DNA of 64,000 bases from UBA6022 sp038319685 (GCA_038319685.1 JBBQDN010000007.1:4038-68037), one strand, 5' to 3'. Positions 16,097 through 26,056 are shown, counted from the stretch's first letter. The notes: generated from the letters alone by a model not told the origin. Made by a program: numbers and translations.

Positions 16097-16813
16097 TTAA
16101 CCGATCAACTTAGACCTTTCATCAACCTGAGTCGCAAGCCACTTACCATTTTTAAGCATCGTATCTAATAGGTTCGGCGTTAATCGTTGATGTTCGGCAT
16201 ATATATACAAACAACCCTCCGAAATTTCTATTGTCAACGACCCGAAATGATCGGCGATCATCTTGGCCACGTCAGGATCAAACAACCTTTGTACGTTTAA
16301 TGCTTCTGTTTGGCTCGCGTAGATAACGTAACGATCCGTAAATCGCTGGTCATATGTCCCGAACGTGCCCAGTGGTATTTTGACAAACGTCGAAAATTTC
16401 GTAAACAAATGGGCATAAAACGTATCACTGTGGGTATGAAGCCCGAAAAAGGTATGTGGTAAATCAATAGACGTATGAAGATCAAACTCCATGATCAACC
16501 AGGTATGGCGACGTGTCGTTTTGCCAGGAAACTGAAGGGTATCTTGGCGTTCAAGCAGCACGACATCGTAACCTTCGTAGGACCCAATACAATAATGATT
16601 GTCGCGATGGTTTGATGACACGGTCAGGCCACGCACTAGTCGGTGATCATCTTCGCGTTGATCAACAAATCCGAAATAGACCATGCCGACTTTGTCAGCA
16701 AACTGCATATATATGTGTTTATGAAGTTTTCCCTGGATCACCTTTGCTGGCAAAAGTGACCGTGCAATTCGTTTGCCTGTACTTGCAAGTGCGTCGATAC
16801 GACGATGCGCCAC
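16097..16813 (-). CDS. Hypothetical protein at the end of the glucan operon
   Basis: 238 residues, soluble, no recognised domain. Overall pattern (FxKF..Y..D..FTDRYVIYAS..., then FDPDVAKMIADHFGSLTIEISEGCLYIYAE) resembles the C-terminal half of the membrane protein at 23661-24482 (SPEVLQRLL...DIILKRNQLYYIL), suggesting a shared fold, perhaps DUF3137-like; that is inference. The start overlaps the stop of the GH15 gene, so it is co-transcribed with alpha-glucan enzymes, but no enzymatic role can be read. Confidence 0.65.
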   Translation of the reverse strand: MAHRRIDALASTGKRIARSLLPAKVIQGKLHKHIYMQFADKVGMVYFGFVDQREDDHRLVRGLTVSSNHRDNHYCIGSYEGYDVVLLERQDTLQFPGKTTRRHTWLIMEFDLHTSIDLPHTFFGLHTHSDTFYAHLFTKFSTFVKIPLGTFGTYDQRFTDRYVIYASQTEALNVQRLFDPDVAKMIADHFGSLTIEISEGCLYIYAEHQRLTPNLLDTMLKNGKWLATQVDERSKLIG

Positions 16814-18759
16814 TACGGTGTCTCTACGATAGTGTCAAGAAGTGTTGCGAGGTATTCTGCATGACTCCATGTCAACGGTGCTACGGACACCATCGTACCA
16901 TTTAGTGGGCTTATCTGTTCAGACATCACACCCGACGACGTCGCTCTTGACTTTACCCAGTCCAATATGGCGTGCGCCTTGTCTGTGTCGCCGATCTCTA
17001 TATAATACTGAGCCATCCACAGCGAACAAATAGGCCAATAATTTCCCGTGACCGTGTCACTAACCCGTGAATAGGTATCATTTTCGTAGCGCGGTAAGCC
17101 AATCGCACCGTCATTGATACCAAATTTCTGATTCAGCGTGTCGACCGATGCTTTTAGTTGCTCGCTCGCGACAGTGAACAGACCGAACATAAAACTTCCA
17201 AATACACTCGACATATCAAACGTTGGATCCTTTGTGATCTGCCCGTCTTTGACCGTTAGGCCTTTGTAAAACGATCGGCCTTCTTCGTCATAAAGGTGTC
17301 TGTGGGCAGCGGTCGATATATCACCGGCTGCCGAACGCCAGCGTACGGCGCTTTGACTATCGCCTTTGATTTCTGCTAATTCGGCAGCCGTTAACAGTGC
17401 TGCGTACACTACGGACGTCGTATAGGTCGTGGTCATAAAGTGCTCTTCCCATAAATCGTAGCTAGGCTTAGGTAACCCGGTTGTTTCGTCAATGTAGCCA
17501 GCCATAAAATCAGCCATAGGACATACCATTGTGTCATAAAAGTCAGCTAGTAGCTGTGGGTCAGGGTGCATGTGATAAAACTCAGCAAACACAAACAAGA
17601 CAAGTGCGGTTTCGTCTTCCTGGATAGGAGGCGCGACTGTTCCATCATGAACATATGGGTGCCAACTCGATCCTATGGCTCCGTCTGCACGATATTTATG
17701 CGACAAGTAGCCACTTGGATGAAGTACGCGCTGACAAAAATCAAAGAATCGACGCGGCTCGTCAATATAGCCCATGCGAATAAGCGGCCATAACACATAC
17801 GCGCCATCACGTGGCCATGAGTATGCATAAGCGTCACGAGAATAGTTAAGCATCGTTGTATCGGTACTTGCAATGACTGCACCACGTTTATCGATTTGTG
17901 ATTTGATAATCATCACGCTTCGGATAAATTCTTCGCGATGCGTTGGCATTACTTTTTCCGATGCTTTGAGTGCAGGCTTAAGCCAAGTATGCCACCAGTC
18001 TGCAGTCGCATGAAGTCGTTTTGCAATCCCATCATCCTGAAGTCGTTTATGAATAGACAATGCCTCACGACTCGACGTACCAGCCGAGATCCAATAGTGA
18101 ACACGGGCCGAACTATGTGCCGTGATCGTCAAAGCAAAACGAAGCGTGGAATCAACTCGTCCATGCTCGACCGTACAAAAACTAAGTTCACCATCGTCAG
18201 CATCACGAAACGTACCTTCGTGATTTTCGATACCAAATAATCCGACGGTATACTGATCGAACGGCGCATGTTCATCGTGCTTGTACCCAGATACGATAAA
18301 AGCTCGCCGACCGCGGTAATGTAGAATCGCATTGCTGTCAGGCAAATATTGTGCAGTGTCAGTGTTGCTTCGTGAATCACCAATGACAAATGCCTGATGC
18401 ATAAATAAGCGAATGTCTCTAGTTTGATCTGCTAAGTTTACGATATGAATATTACGAATAAACGCGTTCATGTCAGCATCGACAGCATCGTCAAATTCTA
18501 ACAAAACTTCAAGCCCTTCGTTTTTTGCGATCGTATGACCAATCAGGGCGTGTGTCGGATAACGAAAACTAAATGTCCAGTAGCCATCATCTAACCAGCT
18601 AATCGTGCCGTCAATCCAGACCCCAACTCGGTGTCGAAGATATTGGCCTGCTGCGTGGTTTTCAAGCCCAACATACGGAAAGTAAAAATCATGAACAAGC
18701 CCAAACTTGTTAATACCGACGTGAAGCTCGCCGTTTGATAAAACAATTGGTCTAGCCAC
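16813..18759 (-). CDS. Glycoside hydrolase family 15 protein (glucoamylase/trehalase-like)
   Basis: 648 residues. N-terminal beta-sandwich (about 1-260; MARPIVLSNGELHVGINKFGLVHDFYFPYVG is characteristic of GH15 proteins) followed by an (alpha/alpha)6 barrel with YSRDAYAYSWPRDGAYVLWPLIRMG and QEDETALVLF (general acid region) and a late TVTGNYWPICSLWMAQYY block. No signal peptide, so the enzyme should be cytosolic and release glucose from alpha-glucans or trehalose. Overlaps GH57 by eight bases at its start. Confidence 0.88.
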   Translation of the reverse strand: MARPIVLSNGELHVGINKFGLVHDFYFPYVGLENHAAGQYLRHRVGVWIDGTISWLDDGYWTFSFRYPTHALIGHTIAKNEGLEVLLEFDDAVDADMNAFIRNIHIVNLADQTRDIRLFMHQAFVIGDSRSNTDTAQYLPDSNAILHYRGRRAFIVSGYKHDEHAPFDQYTVGLFGIENHEGTFRDADDGELSFCTVEHGRVDSTLRFALTITAHSSARVHYWISAGTSSREALSIHKRLQDDGIAKRLHATADWWHTWLKPALKASEKVMPTHREEFIRSVMIIKSQIDKRGAVIASTDTTMLNYSRDAYAYSWPRDGAYVLWPLIRMGYIDEPRRFFDFCQRVLHPSGYLSHKYRADGAIGSSWHPYVHDGTVAPPIQEDETALVLFVFAEFYHMHPDPQLLADFYDTMVCPMADFMAGYIDETTGLPKPSYDLWEEHFMTTTYTTSVVYAALLTAAELAEIKGDSQSAVRWRSAAGDISTAAHRHLYDEEGRSFYKGLTVKDGQITKDPTFDMSSVFGSFMFGLFTVASEQLKASVDTLNQKFGINDGAIGLPRYENDTYSRVSDTVTGNYWPICSLWMAQYYIEIGDTDKAHAILDWVKSRATSSGVMSEQISPLNGTMVSVAPLTWSHAEYLATLLDTIVETP

Positions 18760-19981
18760 CGAGGCCTCCGTGTCGATGGAATTCCATCAATCTATACCGT
18801 ACATCACGTAAAGCATTCATAAAGTACAAAAATGCATCGTATGGTGACTCGTACGGACTAAAGTAGGCATGCACGTCACCATCGGTAAACCATTTGGTGC
18901 ACATGTAATACGTATGGTCAGATGTTTGCAGTTTGCGCCAGTCGGCAATTAGATCAATATTGTCTGTTCGCAGGATATCATCCTCGATTGCATATAAGTA
19001 CCGCATAGCCTCTTGCTGCATACTGTTACCCAGCCAGGCCGTCAAGTCACGTTCACTGTCGGCCCAAGTAACTGTATGTGGCATACTAATTGTTCCGACC
19101 GGTTCATGCGCATCAATTGCCTCGGACACGGTGTAAAACGTATTTTCAGGGTTCGATAGCCACTTACTGACAAAACTATCAAAAAAATCAAAAATTCCGG
19201 TATCAGCCCATTGATGTTCTCCGAATGTTTCGTAATCCATAAATAGGTTAATCAATGAACTATCCGCGATCGATGCCGTTGCCCATTCACTATACGTATC
19301 GGCGGTAAGTGGGAACTGTTCCCAGGCTTTATTGCTAAAACGAAACGCTAAGTCGTCGCTCAGTCGGTAGTTTTTAAGCAGTAAACTAATAGTATCAGTC
19401 CCGTGTGGGCGATAGACGTGGTTTGGACTACGCCATTCCAGGATTGGGTCCCAGCCTTCGGCCAATATGCCCTTGAATCCATACTCATCCGCCCATTGCG
19501 CAAGTTCATCGTTATAGGACAGTTCGGTGTTACGAAACACCTGCGTTTCGACACTGAATAGTTCACGAATCTTTTGACGATGGATTTCTACCTGACGGAC
19601 AAATTCGTCACGACTATAGAAAAATGCAAGTGAATGATAATATGTCTCGGCAACAATTTCTACCTGGCCAGTCGCAACCAGACGCTGAAAGCTCTCGATA
19701 ACATCAGGTGCCCATTTTTCCGCCTGTTCAATAAATGTTCCGGTGATACTTAACGATACTTTAAAATCAGGATTATCGCGAAGTAATTTTTCAAGTAGCG
19801 TATTCATCGGACGGTATGATTTGTCCGCTACCTTACGAAGTACACGCTCGTTGTTGCGATCAGTATCGATATTTGGTTCATCAAAATAATCGTGTTCTTT
19901 GGCTGTATCAAAAATACTGTACTGACGAATACGTAGTGGCTGATGAACATGAAGGTAAAGCACGATACCACGTTTACTCAT
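18752..19981 (-). CDS. Glycoside hydrolase family 57 (alpha-amylase type)
   Basis: 409 residues. GH57 motifs: HVHQP (residues 11-15), the nucleophile glutamate in FRNTELSYND (E153), and the acid aspartate in MDYETFGEH (D249). Cytosolic, no signal peptide. Likely acts on internal alpha-1,4-glucan. Starts four bases inside the end of the glycosyltransferase gene (ATGA type overlap) and precedes GH15. Confidence 0.88.
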   Translation of the reverse strand: MSKRGIVLYLHVHQPLRIRQYSIFDTAKEHDYFDEPNIDTDRNNERVLRKVADKSYRPMNTLLEKLLRDNPDFKVSLSITGTFIEQAEKWAPDVIESFQRLVATGQVEIVAETYYHSLAFFYSRDEFVRQVEIHRQKIRELFSVETQVFRNTELSYNDELAQWADEYGFKGILAEGWDPILEWRSPNHVYRPHGTDTISLLLKNYRLSDDLAFRFSNKAWEQFPLTADTYSEWATASIADSSLINLFMDYETFGEHQWADTGIFDFFDSFVSKWLSNPENTFYTVSEAIDAHEPVGTISMPHTVTWADSERDLTAWLGNSMQQEAMRYLYAIEDDILRTDNIDLIADWRKLQTSDHTYYMCTKWFTDGDVHAYFSPYESPYDAFLYFMNALRDVRYRLMEFHRHGGLGG

Positions 19982-21198
19982 GCGAGTATCCTTTTTTCAG
20001 ATTTTTTATAGATACCAAGGCACTGACTGGCAACATCATTCCACGAAATACGTGTGTATTCGTGTTTAATGTTTTGTTTTAATTCTTGTGACAGCGATGG
20101 GGAAGTTGCAATGCCAACTATCTGGTCAGCCAGTACATCAATGTCCCAGAAATCATAACGAAAAATGCTGTGAAGCACTTCGCCGACGCCAGATTGACGA
20201 GTTATAATAAGTGCGGAATCATGATGGGCTGCTTCGAGTGCGGTTAATCCAAACGGCTCACTGACCGAACTCATGACGAATATATCGGCGATATTATACG
20301 CATCGCGCCATTGTTTACCCCTGACAAACCCGGTAAAAAACACTCTATCGGCAATTCCTAGGTCGGCACTAAGGCTGACAAGTTCATCACGTTGTTCACC
20401 GTCACCGGCAAGAAGAAAGACTAACTTATCGTATTTTTCAGACGCGCGGGCAGCAGCACGAATGAAGTGTGTCAATCCTTTTTGAATCGTAAACCGAGTC
20501 ACCGTCGCAACAACCGTATAGCCTTCGTCTTTTAATGATTCAAGGTAACTGTATGTTCGACGGTCATAATCGTGCTGACCAAGTGATGCGACGTCGATAG
20601 CGTTATAGACGACTTCAATTTTATCAGCCGGAATGCCATATTTTTGAATAATGATATTTTTCGTGATGTTACTAACAGCAATAATACGATCAGCCATCAT
20701 TAACCCTTGGTATTCGATTTCGTGAACAACTGGATTACCAAATTTTTCACCAGAACGGTCAAATTCTGTGGCATGAACATGCACAATTAACGGTGCATCG
20801 GTCAGTTCTTTGGCACGTACGCCGGCTTCCATCGTGAGCCAGTCATGAGCATGAATGGCATCAGGCTTGTTCTTCGCAACAAGTTGTTCGACAAATTTTA
20901 CATAGCGTTTTTGGACGCCACGCATGTCTTTGAGGTCGTTTATATCAGCCTTGGTCAAAAGAGGCTCGAACGTCGCATCGCTATCGTATGCACCTAACCC
21001 GTACCGCTCCAAAGGAGACAGCGGAGTAGCTGCATGAATCGTCATGAATTCAGTTTCAGGGTGGTAGGCATCATAGGGGACAACGAAGTCAATCTTGGCA
21101 CCTTGCAGCGCCAATGCTTTAGACATGTGATAACATGCTACCCCCAGTCCACCGCTGTTATGCGGAGGGAGCTCCCACCCGAGCATTAGTATGTTCAT
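19978..21198 (-). CDS. Glycogen/starch synthase-like glycosyltransferase (GT4/GT5 fold)
   Basis: 406 residues, GT-B fold. MLGWELPPHNSGGLGVACYHMSKAL at the N terminus is the glycogen-synthase-like glycine-rich loop; C-terminal E-x7-E motif in SEPFGLTALEAAHHD. Likely transfers glucose from ADP- or UDP-glucose to an alpha-glucan, given that the next two genes encode GH57 and GH15 enzymes. First gene of a four-gene minus-strand operon. An alternative is a sucrose- or lipid-glycosyltransferase of GT4. Confidence 0.8.
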   Translation of the reverse strand: MNILMLGWELPPHNSGGLGVACYHMSKALALQGAKIDFVVPYDAYHPETEFMTIHAATPLSPLERYGLGAYDSDATFEPLLTKADINDLKDMRGVQKRYVKFVEQLVAKNKPDAIHAHDWLTMEAGVRAKELTDAPLIVHVHATEFDRSGEKFGNPVVHEIEYQGLMMADRIIAVSNITKNIIIQKYGIPADKIEVVYNAIDVASLGQHDYDRRTYSYLESLKDEGYTVVATVTRFTIQKGLTHFIRAAARASEKYDKLVFLLAGDGEQRDELVSLSADLGIADRVFFTGFVRGKQWRDAYNIADIFVMSSVSEPFGLTALEAAHHDSALIITRQSGVGEVLHSIFRYDFWDIDVLADQIVGIATSPSLSQELKQNIKHEYTRISWNDVASQCLGIYKKSEKRILA

Positions 21199-21255
21199 AC
21201 TGCTTGTTCACGAACCTAAGCTCGCACACTCCTTTATTGTTCTTTGTTTGTCTTC

Positions 21256-21284
21256 ATTATAGGGTGGTGCTTATGTTTTGACAA
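21256..21284 (-). promoter_or_regulatory. Promoter of the alpha-glucan operon
   Basis: On the minus strand TTGTCA (21284-21279), 17-base spacer, perfect TATAAT (21261-21256). Leader of about 50 bases before the GT start at 21198; an AAGGAG in it is too far from the ATG to be its SD. Confidence 0.8.
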
Positions 21285-21388
21285 CAGCTAAATTGATAGG
21301 TTTTCCCCGTTTTCATGTGATGGAATGTATATACTCGAGATTATACATATACTTGACGATATCGCCCATTACCTGACACAATCAGCAC

Positions 21389-22012
21389 ATGCACGATGCA
21401 ACACAACAGGTACCCGACATTATTCAGGCATTCGTGCCAATCGTCAATTCATATGGGTACCTGGCGGTGGGGATATTGATACTTGTCGAAGATTTTGGCG
21501 TCCCGGCACCAGGCGAAACCGTTCTTATTGCATCAGCTTTTTTTGCTGGGCTCGGCCATTTAGACATATTTTTAGTCATTTTGATCGCATTTCTGGCCGC
21601 CGTCATCGGTGATAACATCGGCTTTGCGATCGGTAAGTACGGAGGGCATTCGTTGGTAAATCGATTCGGAAAGTACGTATTGATTACGCCAACGCGTCTG
21701 AACCGGTTAGAAGAATTTTTTCACCGGCATGGTGGAAAAATCATTGTATTTGCACGTTTTATCGACGGCCTTCGTCAACTCAACGGAATTGTTGCCGGAC
21801 TCAGCAAAATGAAATGGAAACATTTTTTGACATACAATGTTATCGGTGCAGCACTCTGGGTTTGTCTATGGGCTCTCATCGGGTATTACGGGGGCAGCCA
21901 CATTGACATATTCCTGCGTTATCAATTGTACTTTACGATTATTGTATTTATCGCTATTGCAGGATTTATCAGCTGGAAAATTCTCAAGCATCGAAAACAT
22001 CCTAGTCAATAG
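21389..22012 (+). CDS. DedA-family membrane protein
   Basis: 207 residues. Family features: GYLAVGILILVEDFGVPAPGETVLI near the N terminus, the GDNIGFAIGKYGG segment, and the FARFIDGLRQLNGIVAG motif. About five membrane segments. DedA proteins are linked to undecaprenyl-phosphate or phospholipid flipping. A TATACT lies at 21330-21335. Divergent from the glucan operon. No clear SD. Confidence 0.88.
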   Translation: MHDATQQVPDIIQAFVPIVNSYGYLAVGILILVEDFGVPAPGETVLIASAFFAGLGHLDIFLVILIAFLAAVIGDNIGFAIGKYGGHSLVNRFGKYVLITPTRLNRLEEFFHRHGGKIIVFARFIDGLRQLNGIVAGLSKMKWKHFLTYNVIGAALWVCLWALIGYYGGSHIDIFLRYQLYFTIIVFIAIAGFISWKILKHRKHPSQ

Positions 22013-22024
22013 TAAAATAATGCG

Positions 22025-22267
22025 TTATGGATAGATATGAAAAATAGACGATACGAAGTCAACAAAGGTGTCCGTTCGTCCATATATCGTCACCGATAAG
22101 GAAATAAGTGTAAATATAACTCCGCCGACAAAAAATATAACACTGCCCATGTCTGAAAAGTTACTAGGATATACAGCGATAGTATACATGAGTGCGGTGA
22201 TTGTAACGACACTCGAAAGCACAGTAGCGCCGAGGTTTCTTTTTTTGAATTTGTCATTACTACGCAT
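22025..22267 (-). CDS. Small membrane protein, two segments
   Basis: 80 residues, basic N terminus, hydrophobic segments at about 14-32 and 42-60. Function unknown. A TATAGT box ends six bases before its ATG (22279-22274), predicting a leaderless transcript. It converges on dedA. Confidence 0.6.
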   Translation of the reverse strand: MRSNDKFKKRNLGATVLSSVVTITALMYTIAVYPSNFSDMGSVIFFVGGVIFTLISLSVTIYGRTDTFVDFVSSIFHIYP

Positions 22268-22340
22268 AGATTCACTATACCACAGTAAATAAATATAACC
22301 CTGAGCTCTGTATTGTTATATATGCTGTCCTTGATAGTCT

Positions 22341-23650
22341 GTGCTTAATAATCATAGACTTATGACATTAATGACAAGCGCCGCCCGAAGGTCTCTCGTA
22401 TCCGCTAAACCTATTACTCCGTCTATCGTTCGTGGGCCGATTAATTTTTCGGATGTCACCACTGCCCGGGCGAATTTAAATGCGCCATCAGATGCAAATT
22501 ATGTAATATGGAATCCGGATTGGCCCGTTGATCGTGACCTTGAAGACGTTTTTGCAACCGACCTTGTCACCAATGATATTTTAGTATTGCCAGAGCGTAC
22601 TCAGCCCTATGTTATTGATTCGTCCGAAGGGTTTCGTGCCGCAGGTGTGCAATCAGTGACTGGCCGTAACGGTGAACTCGCCATCGTCAATCGTTACATG
22701 GGAATACGTAATGCACGTACTTGGTTTGCCATGGCCCGGGCTCGACGTGGCATATTAGGACTTGGGCCTAACGCGGTTGTTGAAGTCAGTGCGTCTACCT
22801 GGACGCAGGAACCACAAATCGAAGATAAAAACAGCGTCCAAGCGGAAGGCTGGGTATTACCCGGACGTTATTATACGGATACAACTGGTACGCGCAGAGC
22901 TGAACTTGTCGGTTCGCAGGAAAAAGTTATCAAAGCCGAACATAGTAGTCCGTATTTTGGCAACTTTACAATGCGAGCACGTGACCTCGGAGGTGTGGCG
23001 TATTCTGGACTAACATCAGGTAAACCTGTACAAATATATGAACATCTCAATCTATCTGGTGCCTGGCGTGGATTTTCGGGTGTGCCAAACGGCGAAGCGG
23101 GTGCGATTACACTTGGATCAGGGACGTACACAATCAGCAAGTGTATTGTTGGGGCACGTGATAGCGGTGGTAATCGTGTAGGGTCGTCGCCAATCATGAT
23201 CAATAGTTCGCCCGGTGGCCTGATCGAACATACCGATACCGGCGAATCCGTTGCAGGCATGATGACGATGTGGAACTGTACAGGGATCCATACGATGACG
23301 AATGTTAATAACCGATTTAACTGGGGTCCGGGACTGACCTGGAAAAATGCCAAGCAGGTTTTGAACTTGTATGGACGGGTGGATCAAATTGGTCTGACTA
23401 TAACGGCAATGGTGGTAAAACGCCAAAACCGGCCGACCAAGGCACCAAAGGAAAAATGCATATTCATATTTTTTCCGAAGGCGGTTCAGCCAAAGTGACA
23501 CTGCGGGGTGTCGATATTGACAACGGCCTGACTGCCGGATCACTCAATTTTCAGTCATACGGTGCAACCCAGCAAAAACTTATTGATTTAAAATGTTTTG
23601 ATATCAATAATAATCCCGTTCCCATTAAAGTATACGGGGCCATACTTTAG
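22341..23650 (+). pseudogene. Beta-helix-like protein gene interrupted by a frameshift
   Basis: The first frame runs from GTG 22341 (or ATG 22362) to about 23370 and reads as a glycine/serine/threonine-rich protein with repeated short strands (TISKCIVGARDSGGNRVGSS..., GMMTMWNCTGIHTMTNVNNRFNW), a right-handed parallel beta-helix pattern like phage tail or surface polysaccharide-binding proteins. From about 23372 the sensible continuation (GGSNWSDYNGNGGK, then MHIHIFSEGGSAKVTLRG...) is in another frame and ends at 23650. The shift lies between about 23364 and 23390. Either a decayed gene, a sequencing error or a real frameshift. No signal peptide found. Confidence 0.6.
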
Positions 23651-23660
23651 GTCGAGGCGG

Positions 23661-24482
23661 CTATTGCCAAAAAATCTTGCGCTCAGCATGTTCGCGGAGT
23701 GTCACTGATAGTTCACTGTCGGCAATATGCTTTAATTTTTCCGTATTAGCCATTGATTGTGCCCATCGATGTAAATTCTCGTTTAACTCTTTGGCGACAT
23801 TTTCACTATGCACCAACAACTCTGCAAGGATTTTTTCAGCCGGTTTGTTGCCAGGCAAAATATAATATAGTTGATTTCGTTTTAGAATAATATCGGCATT
23901 ACCTGGCGGGCTCAGGAGGCGCTGCAGTACTTCTGGCGATAGTATGCTCAAGGTGTCAACCTGTGAATCTGGCTCATTATATATATTGTGATGAACATCG
24001 AACGCAGCCTCGCACCAAATAAGTTCGCTATTTTTCACCTTATCCTGAACAATACGACTCACGAACGATCTATTATGAACATTACGAATAGCGATATGCG
24101 GTGTCAGTTCATCAAGCTGGCGTGCGAACAAGCAAGTGTGAGCATAGTTTCTCTCTTCGGTCATCGTCAAAGGTGATATAGCTTTTGCTGTCAATTGAAT
24201 ATATAGCCAATTGTCATGAACGATAAGTTCTCTGTAATCTTGAAAAACGCGTGAAAGACCACCCTGAATTATCTCTTCAACCCGCTGATTAATAGGAAAT
24301 CCACGGATAACTTCGACATCTTGCCCGAATTTATTTTTTAGCATCTGATCACGTTTTGCTTGAAACTGACTGCTTCGACGTATCGAATATATAAGCCCGA
24401 TTACAGGTAACGCAACAAATAATAGTATAACTACGAGTGCAGATAAGAGCTCACTGATGAATGGTGTCATTGGTATAATCAT
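23661..24482 (-). CDS. Membrane-anchored protein, unknown
   Basis: 273 residues. One N-terminal membrane segment (about 8-34), then a soluble domain facing either side. The domain has SPEVLQRLLSPPGNADIILKRNQLYYILPGNKP, similar in layout to the C-terminal half of the 16097 protein. No catalytic motif seen. Converges on the beta-helix gene with 10 bases between them. Confidence 0.7.
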   Translation of the reverse strand: MIIPMTPFISELLSALVVILLFVALPVIGLIYSIRRSSQFQAKRDQMLKNKFGQDVEVIRGFPINQRVEEIIQGGLSRVFQDYRELIVHDNWLYIQLTAKAISPLTMTEERNYAHTCLFARQLDELTPHIAIRNVHNRSFVSRIVQDKVKNSELIWCEAAFDVHHNIYNEPDSQVDTLSILSPEVLQRLLSPPGNADIILKRNQLYYILPGNKPAEKILAELLVHSENVAKELNENLHRWAQSMANTEKLKHIADSELSVTLREHAERKIFWQ

Positions 24483-24510
24483 ACCAAAAAATCACAGCAT
24501 ATCTGATAAT

Positions 24511-25158
24511 TTATATGAAAAGATACGCACAAACAAGTGCAGCTATCACGAGGACTGGTAGGATTTTTGCAAACATAGACTTTGCAGGCTCAACTTTGGA
24601 TTTCAATCTCAATAATTTGACTTCGTCAATAACAAACATGATGAAAAACAAGACAGCGATGGCGATAGAGTAGTAGCGGATAAATATAGAGACGATTGAC
24701 GAATCAATGATACGATTAACGGCAAGTCCATACAAAACAGCGGTAATGAATATACCGATGCCGACGATTTTATATATAGGAATACCAAGATCGCTACTCA
24801 GGTTCACTTGTCCCTGAACATTCACCGGGTTAACGCTTCCTCCTAGCGGAGACTGAAAACCACCCATCACCGCGTCGACACGGGTTTTTTGCTGTTGCCG
24901 TTCGGCATCCATTTGTAGTAATTCTAGTCCAACTCTATTCGTCGCTTCGGGGTCATTTTCGAATGCAGATTGTAGTTCATCCGGTGGTTTGGGTACATTT
25001 CGTTTCCCATCAAATGCAGCGCTCGCGACTGCGATATCTATCTCGTTTGCTAAGTAACCGTTTTCTAATAGCTCTTGTTTCGCATCGTGAAACGAAGTCC
25101 CTTTTAGGTCGTATTCTTCCATAGTCTGAATGAGTTGGGTTTGTCTTTTGGTGTCCAT
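24511..25158 (-). CDS. Membrane protein with three C-terminal segments, unknown
   Basis: 215 residues. Soluble helical N-terminal half; residues 1-50 have a helical-pair pattern (YDLKGTSFHDAKQELLENGYLANEIDIAV) of the type seen in UBA-like or DUF domains; the C-terminal half has membrane segments at about 128-145, 155-175 and 195-214. TATAAT (25172-25167 on the minus strand) ends eight bases before the ATG, predicting a leaderless mRNA. Function unknown. Confidence 0.7.
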   Translation of the reverse strand: MDTKRQTQLIQTMEEYDLKGTSFHDAKQELLENGYLANEIDIAVASAAFDGKRNVPKPPDELQSAFENDPEATNRVGLELLQMDAERQQQKTRVDAVMGGFQSPLGGSVNPVNVQGQVNLSSDLGIPIYKIVGIGIFITAVLYGLAVNRIIDSSIVSIFIRYYSIAIAVLFFIMFVIDEVKLLRLKSKVEPAKSMFAKILPVLVIAALVCAYLFI

Positions 25159-25182
25159 ATGGTGTTATTATAGCCTAATTTC

Positions 25183-25228
25183 AGTAAATGAATCTCCCCG
25201 ACCGTAAGGTCGGGGAGATTCATTTACT
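25183..25228. repeat. Perfect 21-base inverted repeat
   Basis: 25183-25203 is the exact reverse complement of 25208-25228, loop GTAA. No T run on either side. It stands between the promoter of the 24511 gene and the possible RNA at 25229; it could be a transcript end or part of a mobile-element remnant. Confidence 0.8.
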
Positions 25229-25412
25229 ACTAGACCACGTAAGCGCCATAACTGGCGAACACCGCAAGAGATGTTAAGGGTTTAGGCGGTGCACTTCGGG
25301 TTGGAATGTAGGAAGAGATAATTGACACGAGTCAGTCGCTTATGCTGTAGTAGAAACATAAAGACGAGAAGTGCCCCGAACGGCTAATTACCTAAGGAAG
25401 CTTCTCTTTTTT
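25229..25412 (+). ncRNA. Possible structured RNA
   Basis: No ORF fits. Visible helices: CGCCA/TGGCG (about 25243-25256), CACCGC/GCGGTG (about 25260-25292), GCACTTC/GAAGTGC (about 25293 with 25365), and GAGAAG/CTTCTC closing the last ~40 bases, followed by TTTTTT at about 25407. That end resembles an intrinsic terminator on the plus strand. No RNA family recognised, and no convincing promoter. The next 200 bases (25413-25621) hold nothing I can identify. Confidence 0.4.
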
Positions 25413-25621
25413 GTTTCCTACTTTCTATGAATTCAATCTTCCGTTTTATGTCTTTATCGTCAAGATATGTAAAATACTATTCAGCTTGACGTTCGTTTAC
25501 TTGCGTTTGAATCATGTAAGTGGCTTGGTCACAGTCATATTGAGCGAATAGTATCGGTCACTTCCATCATCTCAAGTTCAACCGGATAAAATTGGCATTT
25601 GGCTCTATTCTCATAGTGCAG

Positions 25622-26056
25622 TCATGATTTCCTGTTCCTTGCACTTGGTGGTGAGTCGGGGGCCGGAGGCAATAGGTCAGCCTTACCGGCTAATTTAAAA
25701 AAATCTGATGTTTTCATGCCTTTTAGATCACCACGCCCCGGAAAGAGTATCTGCCTGACAGTGCGCGTGTCGGTCACGTCGCCAACTTTATATATAGCCA
25801 TCACAGTCGCCATCATAACTAATAATGTAATAAAGTACGCAGCCAACTCTTCACCCTCTAAATCATCACCTTTATGCTCTAAAACAACCATTTCTGTAAT
25901 AGCCCCGTTGCGAAAAAAGGAAACTGACGTAATCTCGCCCCAGTGTATAACGAGGTGAAACAACTCGTGGAGTACGACGCTCAAAATGAGTCCGACTATC
26001 AGTATGGCTAACTTTTGCCATAGATATCGCCGGGGCTTACGAACGGATGCTTTCAT
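25622..26056 (-). CDS. Small membrane protein with HExxH motif
   Basis: 144 residues. Basic N terminus, a first membrane segment (14-38) that contains HELFH (H30, E31, H34) and a further H38, then a second segment at about 72-92. An intramembrane HExxH is the layout of site-2-protease-like (M50) metalloproteases, but the protein is less than half their size and the second metal motif (NPDG type) is not evident. Best called a mini S2P-like protein; activity uncertain. Confidence 0.65.
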   Translation of the reverse strand: MKASVRKPRRYLWQKLAILIVGLILSVVLHELFHLVIHWGEITSVSFFRNGAITEMVVLEHKGDDLEGEELAAYFITLLVMMATVMAIYKVGDVTDTRTVRQILFPGRGDLKGMKTSDFFKLAGKADLLPPAPDSPPSARNRKS

